The notes under the pieces: generated by a model
Told to the model about the DNA's origin: nothing
The model's database searches: none
Seen by the model: only the letters and a program-made list of their open reading frames with translations
Shown: positions 34,827-44,688 of the stretch, piece after piece
Position numbering within the stretch: the stretch's first letter is position 1
Layout: the number at the start of each line of letters is the position of its first letter
Source: Cohnella silvisoli
GTDB taxonomy: Bacteria; Bacillota; Bacilli; Paenibacillales; Paenibacillaceae
Direction of reading: 5' to 3'
Assembly (NCBI RefSeq): GCF_021190915.1
Contig: NZ_JAIOAP010000001.1
Coordinates: 620,001 to 684,000 of the forward strand
DNA: 64,000 bases
Made by a program: the position numbers and the translations under genes

Positions 34827-34913
34827 ATTCAAAACAAAGCCGATCTTCCGCAGTAATGCGGGTAACCGTGCTCTGTTTCTTGTTGCCTAAATTCATGCTG
34901 GAGGTACCGTAAC

Positions 34914-36686
34914 ATGCCAAACATACAGAAAGATAGACACCATCACTATCAATTAACTGGCGCGGACGACAGGTTTCAAGGAGTCGTTTCCATAGAAACT
35001 CCCGAAGAAGGCATCGAGCTTATCCATATCCGGATTACGGCGGACAAACCGGAGACGCCGCCGGTATTTCGGCTGTCTTGGAAACATCCGATCGTCGATA
35101 TCCAAGGCGTCTGGCACCCGAACGGATATCGCAACCGCGGGCTGGCGCCGGATTGGACGAAAGGCTATTCCAGCAAATCGACGAGTTCGGCACCCGTCGT
35201 CTGCTTGTTTAGCGGATCCGGCCGCAGCCGGATGACCTTCGCGTTCTCGGATACGCTTAATCCGGTCGTCTGCAAAGCGGGAGTTAACGAAGAAGCGGCC
35301 GAATTTCATTGCTCGATCGCATTATTCGAAGAGCCGACTGCCCCGCTCGATACGTATGAGGCGACGCTTAGGGTGGATTTTCGCGACAAGGCTTATTACG
35401 ACTGTTTGAACGAGGTGCAGAAGTGGTGGAGGGGTCTTCCGGGTTTGACGCCGTCGCCGGTTCCCGCCGCCGCGCGCGAGCCGATGTATTCGACTTGGTA
35501 TAGCTTGCATCAAGACTTGGAGCCGGAAGCGATAGAGGAGCAGTGCCGTTTGGCGAAAGCGTTAGGCTGCGAAACCGTCATCGTGGATGACGGCTGGCAA
35601 ACGAACAACAGCGAGCGCGGTTATGCCTATTGCGGCGACTGGGAAGTATGCGCGGACAAAATACCGGATATGAGAGCCCATGTCGATCGCGTTCACAACC
35701 TCGGGATGAAATACGTGCTGTGGTATTCCGTCCCTTTCGTCGGCGTGCATAGCAAAGCTTGGGATCGTTTCCGCGACAAGATGCTGTATACGATCGAAGC
35801 GCGCGGTTGGGGGATCGTCGATCCGCGTTATCCCGAGGTTAGGGAATATTTGATCGGAATTTACGAACAAGCGATGATCGAATGGAAATTGGACGGCTTT
35901 AAGCTGGACTTTATCGACAGCTTTAACCTGCCCGAGGACAAAAAGCATGAGTTCGGCGGAGGGCGGGATTACGTCTCGGTGCCGGAAGCGGTTGACCGGC
36001 TCATGTCCGACATCATGGATCGGCTTAGCGCCATTAACCCGGACGTGATGATCGAATTCCGCCAAGCCTATGTTGGGCCTTACATGCGCAAATACGGAAA
36101 TATGTTCAGGGCTGCGGATTGCCCGAACGATTCCGTCGAGAACCGGGTACGAACCCTGGATATCCGGCTGCTGTGCGGCGATACGGCGGCCCATGCCGAC
36201 ATGCTGATGTGGCACCCGGACGAACCTGCGGAAAGCGCAGCGCTTCAACTCATCAACGTGCTGTTCGCGGTGCCGCAAATATCCGTTCGGCTTGATCGGC
36301 TTCCGGCAGAGCATGCCGAGATGATCGCTTATTGGCTCGGATTCTGGACCGACAACCGAAACGTTCTGCTGGACGGCCGCTTGGAGCCCCATCATCCCGA
36401 ACTCTTGTATCCGCTCGTCCTTGCGAGCAACGCCGTCAAGCTGATAGCGGTTGCCTATCATCGAACGGTCATCACGCTAAGCAGCGAGCTGCCGGAAACG
36501 GCCGTTTTCGTTAACGGAACACGAAGCAACGGATTATATATCGAGCTGGACAAGGACGCCGGAAGCAGAAAAATGGAGATTAAAGACTGCAAGGGGAGCC
36601 TTGTTCGGCGTTCAATGATTCAACTGACGGCAGGCGTTCATTTTCTCGAGGTACCTCCGTCGGGTGTCATAACCCTTTTCGCTTAA
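34914..36686 (+). CDS. Alpha-galactosidase, glycoside hydrolase family 36
   Basis: The 590-residue protein has an N-terminal beta domain (1-180), a catalytic barrel with 'VIVDDGWQ', nucleophile D332 ('DGFKLDFID') and acid/base D402 ('FRAADCPND'), and a C-terminal beta domain. The lack of a signal peptide places it in the cytoplasm. It is somewhat shorter than the 720-residue tetrameric GH36 enzymes and closer to the compact class. It probably removes alpha-galactosyl groups from imported oligosaccharides along with the GH42 enzyme upstream. ATG 34914 has only a weak site (GGAGGTACCGTAAC). Confidence 0.9.
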   Translation: MPNIQKDRHHHYQLTGADDRFQGVVSIETPEEGIELIHIRITADKPETPPVFRLSWKHPIVDIQGVWHPNGYRNRGLAPDWTKGYSSKSTSSAPVVCLFSGSGRSRMTFAFSDTLNPVVCKAGVNEEAAEFHCSIALFEEPTAPLDTYEATLRVDFRDKAYYDCLNEVQKWWRGLPGLTPSPVPAAAREPMYSTWYSLHQDLEPEAIEEQCRLAKALGCETVIVDDGWQTNNSERGYAYCGDWEVCADKIPDMRAHVDRVHNLGMKYVLWYSVPFVGVHSKAWDRFRDKMLYTIEARGWGIVDPRYPEVREYLIGIYEQAMIEWKLDGFKLDFIDSFNLPEDKKHEFGGGRDYVSVPEAVDRLMSDIMDRLSAINPDVMIEFRQAYVGPYMRKYGNMFRAADCPNDSVENRVRTLDIRLLCGDTAAHADMLMWHPDEPAESAALQLINVLFAVPQISVRLDRLPAEHAEMIAYWLGFWTDNRNVLLDGRLEPHHPELLYPLVLASNAVKLIAVAYHRTVITLSSELPETAVFVNGTRSNGLYIELDKDAGSRKMEIKDCKGSLVRRSMIQLTAGVHFLEVPPSGVITLFA

Positions 36687-36757
36687 TGCGACTTTTCACG
36701 GGTGTTATCGTCCTTCCCTCCGGTTTTCCGACCCTGCCATTTCAGATAAGCTAGCTA

Positions 36758-36773
36758 TTGTAAGCACTTTCAT
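36758..36773 (+). promoter_or_regulatory. Candidate CcpA (cre) site
   Basis: TTGTAAGCACTTTCAT matches the cre consensus WTGNAARCGNWWWCAW except for CA in place of the central CG. It lies 40 bases upstream of an importer operon. Related sequences occur at 51524 and 58057, each upstream of a carbohydrate unit. Confidence 0.5.
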
Positions 36774-36812
36774 CTTAGAAATGCGCTAGAGAGAAGATAG
36801 GAGGAGCACAGG

Positions 36813-37766
36813 ATGGAACTGGCAACCAAGAGCACGACCGAGAGAAGCGTACCGCTGTTCAGATGGAAGCTAAGGCGGATTTGGAAATTCAAATTGTTGT
36901 ATATTTTGCTGTTGCCCGCATTAATATGGGTTTTCATTTTCGATTATCTCCCGCTCTACGGGGTCAGCATCGCATTCATGGATTACAACGTCATTCAAGG
37001 CTTTCCCGGAAGCAAATGGGCGGGGCTGAAACATTTCAACATGCTGTTCAAGTCCGAGATGTTTCGCAACGCCTTCAAGAACACGCTGATCATAAGCCTG
37101 TACAAAATGATTAGCGGATTCCTTTGCCCGATCCTCCTGGCGCTCGCGCTTAACGAAATCCGGACGGCCTGGTTCAAGAAGACGCTTCAAACCGCGGTCT
37201 ACTTGCCGAGATTCGTGTCATGGGTCGTGTACGGAGGAATCATTACGCTGCTGTTGTCTCCGGAAACCGGGGTTATCAACAAATTCATCGAGTTTTTCGG
37301 CGGAACGCCGGCTTATCTGCTCGTCGAACCCGCGTACTTTCGAACGATCCTTGTCGTCACCGACGCGATGAAGGAAATGGGCTGGGCCGCGATCATCTAT
37401 ATTGCCGCCATTGCGGGTCTTAATCCGGAGGTTTACGAAGCGGCTATCGTCGATGGAGCAACCCGATTTAAGCGCATCATTCACGTAACATTGCCGGGAA
37501 TCACGGGGACGATCATCGTCATCTTCATCCTGAGGGTCGGATATATCATGAGCGCCGGACTGGATCAGGTCATTAACCTTTACAATCCGATGGTGTTCGA
37601 GATGGGAGACATTCTTGACACTTACATTTACCGGATCGGGATCGAGCAGTTCAATCTTAGCCTTGCCGCTGCCGCCGACGTCATCAAAGGCGCCATCGGA
37701 CTCTTGTTGGTGTTGACCGCCAACCACATCGCCAAGCGAATCAATAACGATTCCGGTATTTTCTGA
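36813..37766 (+). CDS. CUT1 ABC importer permease 1 (LplB type)
   Basis: A 317-residue permease with six membrane segments and EAA loop 'EAAIVDGATRFKRIIHVTLP'; it ends 'AKRINNDSGIF' as LplB proteins do. It follows an AGGAGGAGCACAGG-type site. First gene of an importer operon that leads into a two-component system and a GH105 enzyme; the second permease starts 18 bases on. Confidence 0.94.
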   Translation: MELATKSTTERSVPLFRWKLRRIWKFKLLYILLLPALIWVFIFDYLPLYGVSIAFMDYNVIQGFPGSKWAGLKHFNMLFKSEMFRNAFKNTLIISLYKMISGFLCPILLALALNEIRTAWFKKTLQTAVYLPRFVSWVVYGGIITLLLSPETGVINKFIEFFGGTPAYLLVEPAYFRTILVVTDAMKEMGWAAIIYIAAIAGLNPEVYEAAIVDGATRFKRIIHVTLPGITGTIIVIFILRVGYIMSAGLDQVINLYNPMVFEMGDILDTYIYRIGIEQFNLSLAAAADVIKGAIGLLLVLTANHIAKRINNDSGIF

Positions 37767-37783
37767 GAAGGGGAATCGAAACT

Positions 37784-38659
37784 ATGAAGCTTACGAGAGG
37801 CGAGACAGCCTTTGTAACGACCAACTATATCGTGCTCACGCTATTAACTCTAGTCATCGTCCTGCCATTCTGGTACGTCATTTCCGTATCGGTTACTCCC
37901 TATCACATTTTCAGCGAGAAGAACGGGATGATCCTGTTCCCGACCTCCTTCAGCTTCGAATACTACGAATACCTGTTGCAGAAAGGCTCGCTGATCTATA
38001 CCTCTTACGGGAACACGATTCGCAATACGGTCGGGGGGGTGCTTCTTGCGCTGTTCCTCACTACAACCGTGGCCTACGCGCTGGCGGAAAAGAAATTGCC
38101 CGGCAGGCGGATCATTATTCTGTACTTTGTGTTCACGATGCTGTTCAAGGGGGGATTGATTCCAACCTATATTACCGTTCAGCAGCTAGGACTATTGAAT
38201 ACGAATTATGTTCTTATATTGGTTATGGCATTCAGCGCTTTCAACATGATCATCATGAAATCGTTCTTCGAAGGCATTCCCGAGAGCTTAAGGGAATCCG
38301 CCTCCATCGACGGGGCTTCGGAATTCAGGATCCTATGGAAAATCATCCTGCCCCTGTCCATGCCCGTTATCGCGTCGGTCGGCTTGCTCTATATGGTCGT
38401 TTACTGGAACGATTTCTTCAATGCCCTGCTCTATGTGACCGATTGGAACAAGGCGCCGGTGCAACTCGTGCTTCGATCGATTATCGCGAGCTCCAGCCTT
38501 CCGCCCGAGCTGCTCGAAGCCGCGGGAACGACGCCGCCGCCGACGATAGGCATTCAGATGGCCGCCATCGTTATCGTAGCGTTGCCCATGCTGATCATTT
38601 ATCCGCTTATCCAGAAATACTTCGATCAAGGGATGATGGTCGGCTCGGTGAAAGGGTAG
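37784..38659 (+). CDS. CUT1 ABC importer permease 2 (LplC/YtcP type)
   Basis: A 291-residue permease with six membrane segments, EAA loop 'ESASIDGASEFRILWKIILP' and the end 'GMMVGSVKG'. GAAGGGG precedes the ATG. It is the second channel half, with the binding protein encoded 72 bases downstream. Confidence 0.94.
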   Translation: MKLTRGETAFVTTNYIVLTLLTLVIVLPFWYVISVSVTPYHIFSEKNGMILFPTSFSFEYYEYLLQKGSLIYTSYGNTIRNTVGGVLLALFLTTTVAYALAEKKLPGRRIIILYFVFTMLFKGGLIPTYITVQQLGLLNTNYVLILVMAFSAFNMIIMKSFFEGIPESLRESASIDGASEFRILWKIILPLSMPVIASVGLLYMVVYWNDFFNALLYVTDWNKAPVQLVLRSIIASSSLPPELLEAAGTTPPPTIGIQMAAIVIVALPMLIIYPLIQKYFDQGMMVGSVKG

Positions 38660-38731
38660 ATGATTCGGACTTTACCATTGGTTTATCCCCTAAGGGTAAA
38701 TATAAAGCTAAATTTAGGAGGTCATTCGTTC

Positions 38732-40399
38732 ATGTCCAGTCAAAGAAAAAAATGGTCGATCGGTTTGCTTACGGCCGTATTGATCGGCTCAATCACCCTC
38801 GCGGGGTGCAGTAAGGGAAATAACGCAGAAAACGCGTCGGAGAGCGCATCTCCGGCAACCGAGACAACGTCGGCAAGCGCATCGGCTTCACCTTCGGAGG
38901 CTTCTCCATCGGCGTCCGAGCCTTATGAGCTCAAATGGTTAAAGGCGCAAGACATTTCCGTCCCTTACGACCCAGCGAAAGACGTCGTTAAGCAAGCGAT
39001 CGAGCAAAAGCTCAATATCAAAATTAATCCCGAAATGGTAGACGTCCAGCAATATAAGACGAAGTTGAATTTGAAAATGTCCAGCGGCGACATTCCCGAC
39101 GTGGTCAGAATCGACTTCGCGGACGACTTCCAGAAATACGCGCCGTTAGGGGCGTTCGTGGATCTTACCGATCTGATTAACGAACAGGATACGCCTAATA
39201 TTTTGCGCGAGGTGCCTAAGGAAATTTTCGAGCAAGCGAAAGTAAACGGCAAAATTTACGGAATTCCTTATCAAGGAGGACCGGGTGCCGGGTATCGTTG
39301 GAATCTGGTTCTGCGGAAAGATTATCTTGAAGCCATGGGCGCAAGCGTACCGCAAACGCTCGACGAATATTACAACCTTCTGAAGAAGGTCAAGGCGGAG
39401 AAACCTGACGTCATCCCGCTCGGAGGCTACACGGCCCAGATCGGCCAAACGAAATTCGCGAACAATTCCTTTGACAACGTTTTCGGCGCATTTGGCGTAA
39501 CTCCGGGCTTTTTCACCGAAACGGACGGCAAGTTCGGCAACTACGATATCGATCCTAGAATGAAGGAAGCTCTGTTGTTCTTGCAAAAAATGTACGCGGA
39601 AGGCTTGATCGACAAGGAATTCGCGACCATTAAAGAAGAGCAGCTGCGCGCGAAGCTTTACAGCGGTAAACTGTTCTCCTGGATGGGCTGGTGGTCCACT
39701 CCGAACGATTACGATACGCAAGTGGAGACGAACGAGCTGATCAAGAGCAAAAAGCTGAAAGCGGACGAGAAGCTGCCCGACCAATCCGAACAGCCTTTCA
39801 AATATTTATCCTTGACCGGTTCCCTAGTAGGTTCGGACGGCAAGGCCGTCGCTCCGATGGGTGCTCCATTTTCCCAGATGACCGCTATCAGCGCTAAGAC
39901 CAAGGATCCGAAGAAAGTTCTGGCCATTATCGAACAATCTTTATCTCCCGAAAATCAGATGCTGACCGTATGGGGTATCGAAGGCGAAGATTACAAACTA
40001 GACAACGGCAAGTTGAAAACGGTTACCGATCTGCTCGATCCGAAGACCAAGCAGGACAAGAACGGCAATTTCCGCGGAACTCAGAGCTACCTGTTCGCGC
40101 CTGGATTGAATGGCTGGCCGCGGTATCTGGAGTCTCTGCCGCTCCGGTATTCCCAATCGCTTGACGTAGCGATCAATAACAAGTTCCAGATCACGGACGC
40201 GTCCAACTATTTGGATTCTCCGACGAAAATCGCTAAGCTGGTAGAACTGAACACGATGCGCGACTCCGTATTCACTCAGATCATCATGGGCGGCGATATT
40301 AAGAAATTCGACGACTTCGTCGAAAAATGGAAGTCTCAGGGCGGCACGCAAATTCTGAGCGAGTTGGAAGAGTCCTTCAAGAAGAAATCCGGCAACTAA
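38732..40399 (+). CDS. CUT1 sugar-binding lipoprotein (LplA type)
   Basis: ATG 38732 follows TAGGAGGTC and starts the signal peptide directly; the in-frame ATG at 38660 has no site. The lipobox is 'TLAGC' (Cys 26), followed by a Ser/Glu/Ala-rich linker of about 40 residues. The 555-residue LplA-like fold ('IPDVVRIDFADDFQKYAPLG', 'GIPYQGGPGAGYRWNLVLRK', 'MLTVWGIEGEDYKLDNGKL') binds oligosaccharide. The GH105 gene in the same block suggests unsaturated rhamnogalacturonan oligosaccharides as ligand. Confidence 0.93.
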   Translation: MSSQRKKWSIGLLTAVLIGSITLAGCSKGNNAENASESASPATETTSASASASPSEASPSASEPYELKWLKAQDISVPYDPAKDVVKQAIEQKLNIKINPEMVDVQQYKTKLNLKMSSGDIPDVVRIDFADDFQKYAPLGAFVDLTDLINEQDTPNILREVPKEIFEQAKVNGKIYGIPYQGGPGAGYRWNLVLRKDYLEAMGASVPQTLDEYYNLLKKVKAEKPDVIPLGGYTAQIGQTKFANNSFDNVFGAFGVTPGFFTETDGKFGNYDIDPRMKEALLFLQKMYAEGLIDKEFATIKEEQLRAKLYSGKLFSWMGWWSTPNDYDTQVETNELIKSKKLKADEKLPDQSEQPFKYLSLTGSLVGSDGKAVAPMGAPFSQMTAISAKTKDPKKVLAIIEQSLSPENQMLTVWGIEGEDYKLDNGKLKTVTDLLDPKTKQDKNGNFRGTQSYLFAPGLNGWPRYLESLPLRYSQSLDVAINNKFQITDASNYLDSPTKIAKLVELNTMRDSVFTQIIMGGDIKKFDDFVEKWKSQGGTQILSELEESFKKKSGN

Positions 40400-40420
40400 T
40401 ATCCGTTATCCGTTTGAACC

Positions 40421-40465
40421 AAAGCTCCCTGCCATCGCTTTCCTGGATTGGCGGGGAGCTTTAGA
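40421..40465 (+). terminator. Rho-independent terminator after the binding-protein gene
   Basis: AAAGCTCCCTGCC (40421-40433) pairs with GGCGGGGAGCTTT (40450-40462) with one G-U pair. It separates the importer operon from the two-component genes. Confidence 0.75.
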
Positions 40466-40531
40466 CCCTTGAATAACCCGTTTATCCCTCCGGTAAATTA
40501 CTGAGGAGATAACGGCGGGGAGAGGATGACC

Positions 40532-42388
40532 ATGCGTAAACGAACGAGGAACGGGAACTCCGGATTGCTGTCGAGACTCAGTTTTCCTATTTTCGCGCTA
40601 ATCGTCGCCATCATCGCTTTTTTCGCCACGGCGGCCAGTTACATCCTTATTCGGGTGCAGAATGACCATACCCACAACATGGCGGATCAGTCGATGAAAT
40701 TCGTCTACAGGAACATATGGTATCAATTCGATACGATGAATAACATGGCGGCTTTCATTTTATCCAATCCGTCCATAGAAAACCTTCTGGAAAGCGGTCA
40801 CAAGGAAACCTATGAGGCGGTCGACGACTATTTCGCCTTGCAGACGAATTTGGAGAATTTGTCCTTGTTGTCCTTGCTCAACGATTTCGGTTCCCGCAGC
40901 ATAGCCAAAAAGTCTTACGTCGTGTCCATCGCGCTGGAGCCGGAAAGCGGATTATACGCGATGGCTACGGATCGCTTCGACCCGACGACGGGCATCTATA
41001 AATACGAAGACCTGCAAGATCAGGAGTGGTATCGCAGCCTAAACCGCGGGGTGCGGCAGACCGAGTGGTGGGGGCAAAGAACGGGACAATCCAATGACTC
41101 TATGATCTATTCGGCCAGAACGAAGACGAGCATCAAAGATGGCCGGAGCATCGGCACCGTAATCGTGGGCGCAGATACCGGAAGCATACGAAGCGTGTTC
41201 GAGAATGCGCAACTGGAGAAGGGTTACCATCTCTTGCTGGACGAAAGCGATCGGGTCATCTTCAGCGAGCGTTACAACTTCCTCGAATCTGTGGTGAATG
41301 TTCCGTATGTGCGCGCGCTGGAAGGCGCATCGGGGTCATTGGTTACGAGAATCGACGGCGAACAGCATCGGGTCATGTTCGAGACGTTCGTGAATGGATG
41401 GAAGCTGTTGACGGTCGTTCCGGAAAGCCATTTCAACCAATATACGTTCGCCATATCGGCAATTGGCGCCGCAACGGCCATCGCGGCGTTGCTTATCGCG
41501 GGTTTCATTCTGCGGAGGATCGTCGTGCGGGTCACCGTTCCGATCACGCGGTTAGTTTCCGCCATGCAGCGACCGGAGGTTTTGGAATTCAAGGAGTCGC
41601 TTCCGGAGCAAAATTCGGGCATTTACGAAGTGGATGAGTTGGGCCAGAAATTCGCGGCGATGCTTGTCACCCTGCACGGGCTGATCGAGAAGTCCTTCGC
41701 CGAAGAGATGGAACGCCGCCAACTGCAGTTGGAACTGCTGCATGCCCAGATTAACCCGCATTTTCTATACAACACCTTGGATTTGATCAATTGCCGCGCC
41801 ATTATGGCGGGTGATCGGGAAGCGAGCGAGATTGTCCGCGCCTTAGCCAACGTCTTTCGCCATAGCTTGAATCGGGGAGAAGCTTGGATTTCCTTGGAGG
41901 ATGAGTTTAAGCAGGTCGATGCCTATCTCCGGATTCAACAGATGATGATGGACAATTTGCACGTGGATTTACGCGTTCCGGATGATCTCTTATCCGCCAG
42001 TATCGTACACCTTACGCTGCAGCCGCTCGTGGAAAACGCGATTATACACGGTTTTGCGGACCGTACGTCCGATTGTTGGATAACCATTTCCGCCCGGCTT
42101 AAAGGTAGAGTACTTGTATTGAGCGTCGAAGACAACGGACGAGGATGCGATCCGGTCCGGATGAACCGCATGCTCCGGGAGCATCCGGGAAGCGAGCTTG
42201 ATGGCAAAGCCGGCGGGGTGAGATCCGGCTACGGAACGTTAAACGTTCATCGAAGAATTCAACTGCATTGCGGAGAAGCATTCGGCTTGAAATATGTGGA
42301 TACCGACGAGGGTACCCGAGTCGAAGTCGTGTTGCCCTATCGACAACAGGTTGGGTTGCGAAACGCGGAGGTGTTAGCGAATGTATAA
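40532..42388 (+). CDS. Membrane sensor histidine kinase, YesM family
   Basis: ATG 40532 lies six bases after GGGGAGAGG; the ATG at 40526 touches that site, so the second is preferred. The 618-residue protein has membrane segments at about 19-40 and 307-328, a dCache-like outer region, a HAMP linker, 'QINPHFLYNTLD' with phospho-His about 410, N box 'VENAIIHGF' and G box 'DNGRG'. It phosphorylates the regulator that follows (8-base overlap). Likely input is a pectin-derived oligosaccharide. Confidence 0.93.
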   Translation: MRKRTRNGNSGLLSRLSFPIFALIVAIIAFFATAASYILIRVQNDHTHNMADQSMKFVYRNIWYQFDTMNNMAAFILSNPSIENLLESGHKETYEAVDDYFALQTNLENLSLLSLLNDFGSRSIAKKSYVVSIALEPESGLYAMATDRFDPTTGIYKYEDLQDQEWYRSLNRGVRQTEWWGQRTGQSNDSMIYSARTKTSIKDGRSIGTVIVGADTGSIRSVFENAQLEKGYHLLLDESDRVIFSERYNFLESVVNVPYVRALEGASGSLVTRIDGEQHRVMFETFVNGWKLLTVVPESHFNQYTFAISAIGAATAIAALLIAGFILRRIVVRVTVPITRLVSAMQRPEVLEFKESLPEQNSGIYEVDELGQKFAAMLVTLHGLIEKSFAEEMERRQLQLELLHAQINPHFLYNTLDLINCRAIMAGDREASEIVRALANVFRHSLNRGEAWISLEDEFKQVDAYLRIQQMMMDNLHVDLRVPDDLLSASIVHLTLQPLVENAIIHGFADRTSDCWITISARLKGRVLVLSVEDNGRGCDPVRMNRMLREHPGSELDGKAGGVRSGYGTLNVHRRIQLHCGEAFGLKYVDTDEGTRVEVVLPYRQQVGLRNAEVLANV

Positions 42389-43187
42389 GTTGCTTATAGC
42401 CGAGGACGTGAAAACCGTTCGCGAAACGTTGGTGCGATCCATTCCTTGGCAGTCGTTAGGCATTACGTTGCTCGGCGCCGTCCATAACGGCGAAGAAGCG
42501 TTGGCCTGGCTTGATGAAGAGGAGCCGGACCTGCTATTGACCGACATCGGGATGCCCAAGATGAACGGTTTAGAGCTGATAGAGGCTGCTCAAGCCCGCA
42601 AGCCGGATATTCGCTGCATCATTTTATCCGGGTTGAACGAGTTTGAGTATGCGAGGCAAGCGATCAAGCTTCATGTGCTGGACTATGTCCTGAAGCCGAT
42701 CGACCCGGGTGAGATCGAGAAGGTGTTAGCGCGCGCGGTGGAGTCGTTGCGCAAAGAACGGGAGGAACTCAAGGAGCTGGCTTTTGCGGGGCAGGTGTCC
42801 AAGGATAAGCTTCCGCATTTATCGGAGCTGCTGCTTCCCGGGGATTTGTCCGGAAACTTAAAGAAGAAGAAGCTGGTCGAACAAGCCGTCCGCTATGTGA
42901 AGGAACAATATATGCGCAGGGAATTGGCACTTTCGGACGTGGCAGCCGCGGTCGGTTTAAGCGATAAGTATATGAATCTGCTGGTTAAAGAAGTGACCGG
43001 CATGACGATCAACCATTTGATTATTGGACTCCGCATGGAGGAAGCGGCCCGGCTGCTGAAAGATCCGGTGAATCGAATTTATGAGATTTGCGAGCGTATC
43101 GGGTATACGGATCAGGACCATTTCCGGGAAAGCTTCAAGAAACAGTTCGGCTTGACGCCAACCGAGTATCGCAACCAGCTATTGTAG
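42381..43187 (+). CDS. Short response regulator (REC + AraC HTH)
   Basis: A 268-residue regulator: REC domain (E8, D9, phospho-acceptor D55 in 'LLLTDIGMPKMNG'), a short linker and an AraC domain ('VAAAVGLSDKYMNLLVKEVT', 'ICERIGYTDQDHFRESFKKQ'). It lacks the roughly 250-residue middle region of the other three YesN-type regulators in this window, so dimer contacts must differ. ATG 42381 is overlapped by the kinase gene and has a GGAGGTG site. Likely targets are the importer at 36813 and the GH105 gene that follows. Confidence 0.92.
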   Translation: MYKLLIAEDVKTVRETLVRSIPWQSLGITLLGAVHNGEEALAWLDEEEPDLLLTDIGMPKMNGLELIEAAQARKPDIRCIILSGLNEFEYARQAIKLHVLDYVLKPIDPGEIEKVLARAVESLRKEREELKELAFAGQVSKDKLPHLSELLLPGDLSGNLKKKKLVEQAVRYVKEQYMRRELALSDVAAAVGLSDKYMNLLVKEVTGMTINHLIIGLRMEEAARLLKDPVNRIYEICERIGYTDQDHFRESFKKQFGLTPTEYRNQLL

Positions 43188-43230
43188 CTGGGTGAGTGGC
43201 ATTTTTTCATATTAGAAAGGGGCAGTTTGA

Positions 43231-44313
43231 TTGAGAAGGAGCGATTTGGAGGGAGCGGCGCGCCGAGTTTATCGATTTATGATGCACGGCGAGCAGGCTC
43301 AGTGGGGAAACCATGAATGGACCGATTGGGCCATGAACATCGACCGGTGGGATTGGAATTCGGGAGTGGGCATCATTGCCGTGGCGGAGTATGGGAGAGT
43401 GACCGGAGAGGAGCGGGCGATCCAAGAAGTAGCAGATTGGGTGGACAGAAATAAATGGCAATCCGATTCCGTCAAGGTCATCAATTCGATGGCGCCTTAT
43501 GCGGTCTTTCCTCTGTTGTTCGATAAGAGGGGAACTCGATATTATGCGGAAAAGGCTGAGGAAATCGCCCTTTGGATGATGGAGAAGTCTCCCCGAACGA
43601 GGAATGGCGCTTTCGAGCACACCGTAACCGAGAAAGCCTCATTCCGCGAACAGATTTGGGCGGATACCGTCTTTATGGCCGTTCTATTCTTAGCCCGGGC
43701 CGCGCGGATGCTGTCGGACCGCCGAATGGCGGACGAGGCTTTGCGGCAAGTACTTCTGCACCTTCGCGCCTTGCAGGATGAAGAAACCGGATTGCTCTAT
43801 CACGGTTGGAACTGCGAAGCGGGTGATTGGATGTCCGCGGCGCAATGGAACCGGGCAAACGCCTGGAATGCGTGCGGGGTTCCGATGATTCTGGAAGAAT
43901 TGGCAGGCGATTTGGACGATTCCGGAATGTTGAGCGAGATTAAGGAGAGGTATCTGAAACTCGCCGTGGCACTCGCGAAACGGCAAAACGCGAGCGGGCT
44001 GTGGCCTACCGTAGTGGATCAACCCGACTATTACGAGGAAACGTCGGGGTCAGCCGGTATTGCTTATGGGCTATATAAAGCTGCCCGCATGGGGCTTGTT
44101 CCTGACTCGATGAAGGATTGCTCCGACCGGACGGTAGCGGCCGTTTTGTCGCGGATTGGCGACAACGGCGCGGTCAGCGGCGTTTCCGGGGGCACGCCGG
44201 TGCTCGAAAGCGTTGAGGCTTACAATAAGGTTCCGATCTTCCCAACCCTGTACGGGCAAGGGTTGACCTTGCTGCTGCTTACGGAAGCAATAGACTTGAG
44301 TCAGGAGCGCTGA
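43231..44313 (+). CDS. Glycoside hydrolase family 105, unsaturated rhamnogalacturonyl hydrolase
   Basis: TTG 43231 follows AGAAAGGGG. The 360-residue cytoplasmic protein is a six-hairpin toroid of YteR/YesR size, with 'FREQIWADTVFMA' holding the predicted catalytic Asp (D145) and 'LLYHGWNCEAGDWMSAAQWN' lining the site. Such enzymes remove the unsaturated galacturonosyl residue left by rhamnogalacturonan lyases through water addition to the double bond. The neighbouring importer and two-component system form the matching uptake unit. Confidence 0.9.
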   Translation: MRRSDLEGAARRVYRFMMHGEQAQWGNHEWTDWAMNIDRWDWNSGVGIIAVAEYGRVTGEERAIQEVADWVDRNKWQSDSVKVINSMAPYAVFPLLFDKRGTRYYAEKAEEIALWMMEKSPRTRNGAFEHTVTEKASFREQIWADTVFMAVLFLARAARMLSDRRMADEALRQVLLHLRALQDEETGLLYHGWNCEAGDWMSAAQWNRANAWNACGVPMILEELAGDLDDSGMLSEIKERYLKLAVALAKRQNASGLWPTVVDQPDYYEETSGSAGIAYGLYKAARMGLVPDSMKDCSDRTVAAVLSRIGDNGAVSGVSGGTPVLESVEAYNKVPIFPTLYGQGLTLLLLTEAIDLSQER

Positions 44314-44355
44314 AAGGGGGTGTTGTGTCGGAGTTTTCTAGTATGAAGCGAGATC

Positions 44356-44385
44356 GATCGCAGCTACAGGCTGCGGTCTTTTTTT
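44356..44385 (+). terminator. Rho-independent terminator after GH105
   Basis: GATCGCAGC (44356-44364) pairs with GCTGCGGTC (44370-44378) with one G-U pair, followed by TTTTTTT. Confidence 0.85.
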
Positions 44386-44410
44386 CATAATATTCGGATT
44401 CAGAGGTGCC

Positions 44411-44600
44411 ATCGCCGTCAGGGCAGTTTTTTGGCCTTGACGAAGCTGCAACGCTGCGCTTCCGGGCGGTGAGGGCAGTTTTTTGGCCTTGGCGAAGTCA
44501 CAACGCCGCACTCAAGGTGGTGAGGGCAGTTTCTTGGCCTTGGCGAAGTTACAACGCTGCACTTCCGGAAGATGTAGGCAGTTTTATGGCCTTCGCATCA
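44411..44600. repeat. Four ~52-bp repeat units (GGCAGTTTTTTGGCCTTGG family)
   Basis: GGGCAGTTTTTTGGCCTTG or close variants begin at 44421, 44473, 44524 and 44576, spacing 51-52. Between them is the CAACGCTGCGCTTC segment, decaying along the array. Same family as at 23320. It lies in the convergent gap between the GH105 gene and the RNA methyltransferase gene. Confidence 0.88.
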
Positions 44601-44688
44601 TTTCGAAGTGATGGGAGGATTAATGACGGGGTATAAGCATGGTCATTCCGTCCCTGGAACGCGAATGAGTGGCCCTTTAAAACTTAGA

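Noticed and set aside
33919-34828. Repetitive open frames on both strands encoding 17-residue repeats (for example VDCEQGVTRKNRVTRAR)
   Set aside because: The 51-bp repeat period is a multiple of three, so several frames on both strands stay open automatically. No ribosome sites, and small indels between units break each frame.
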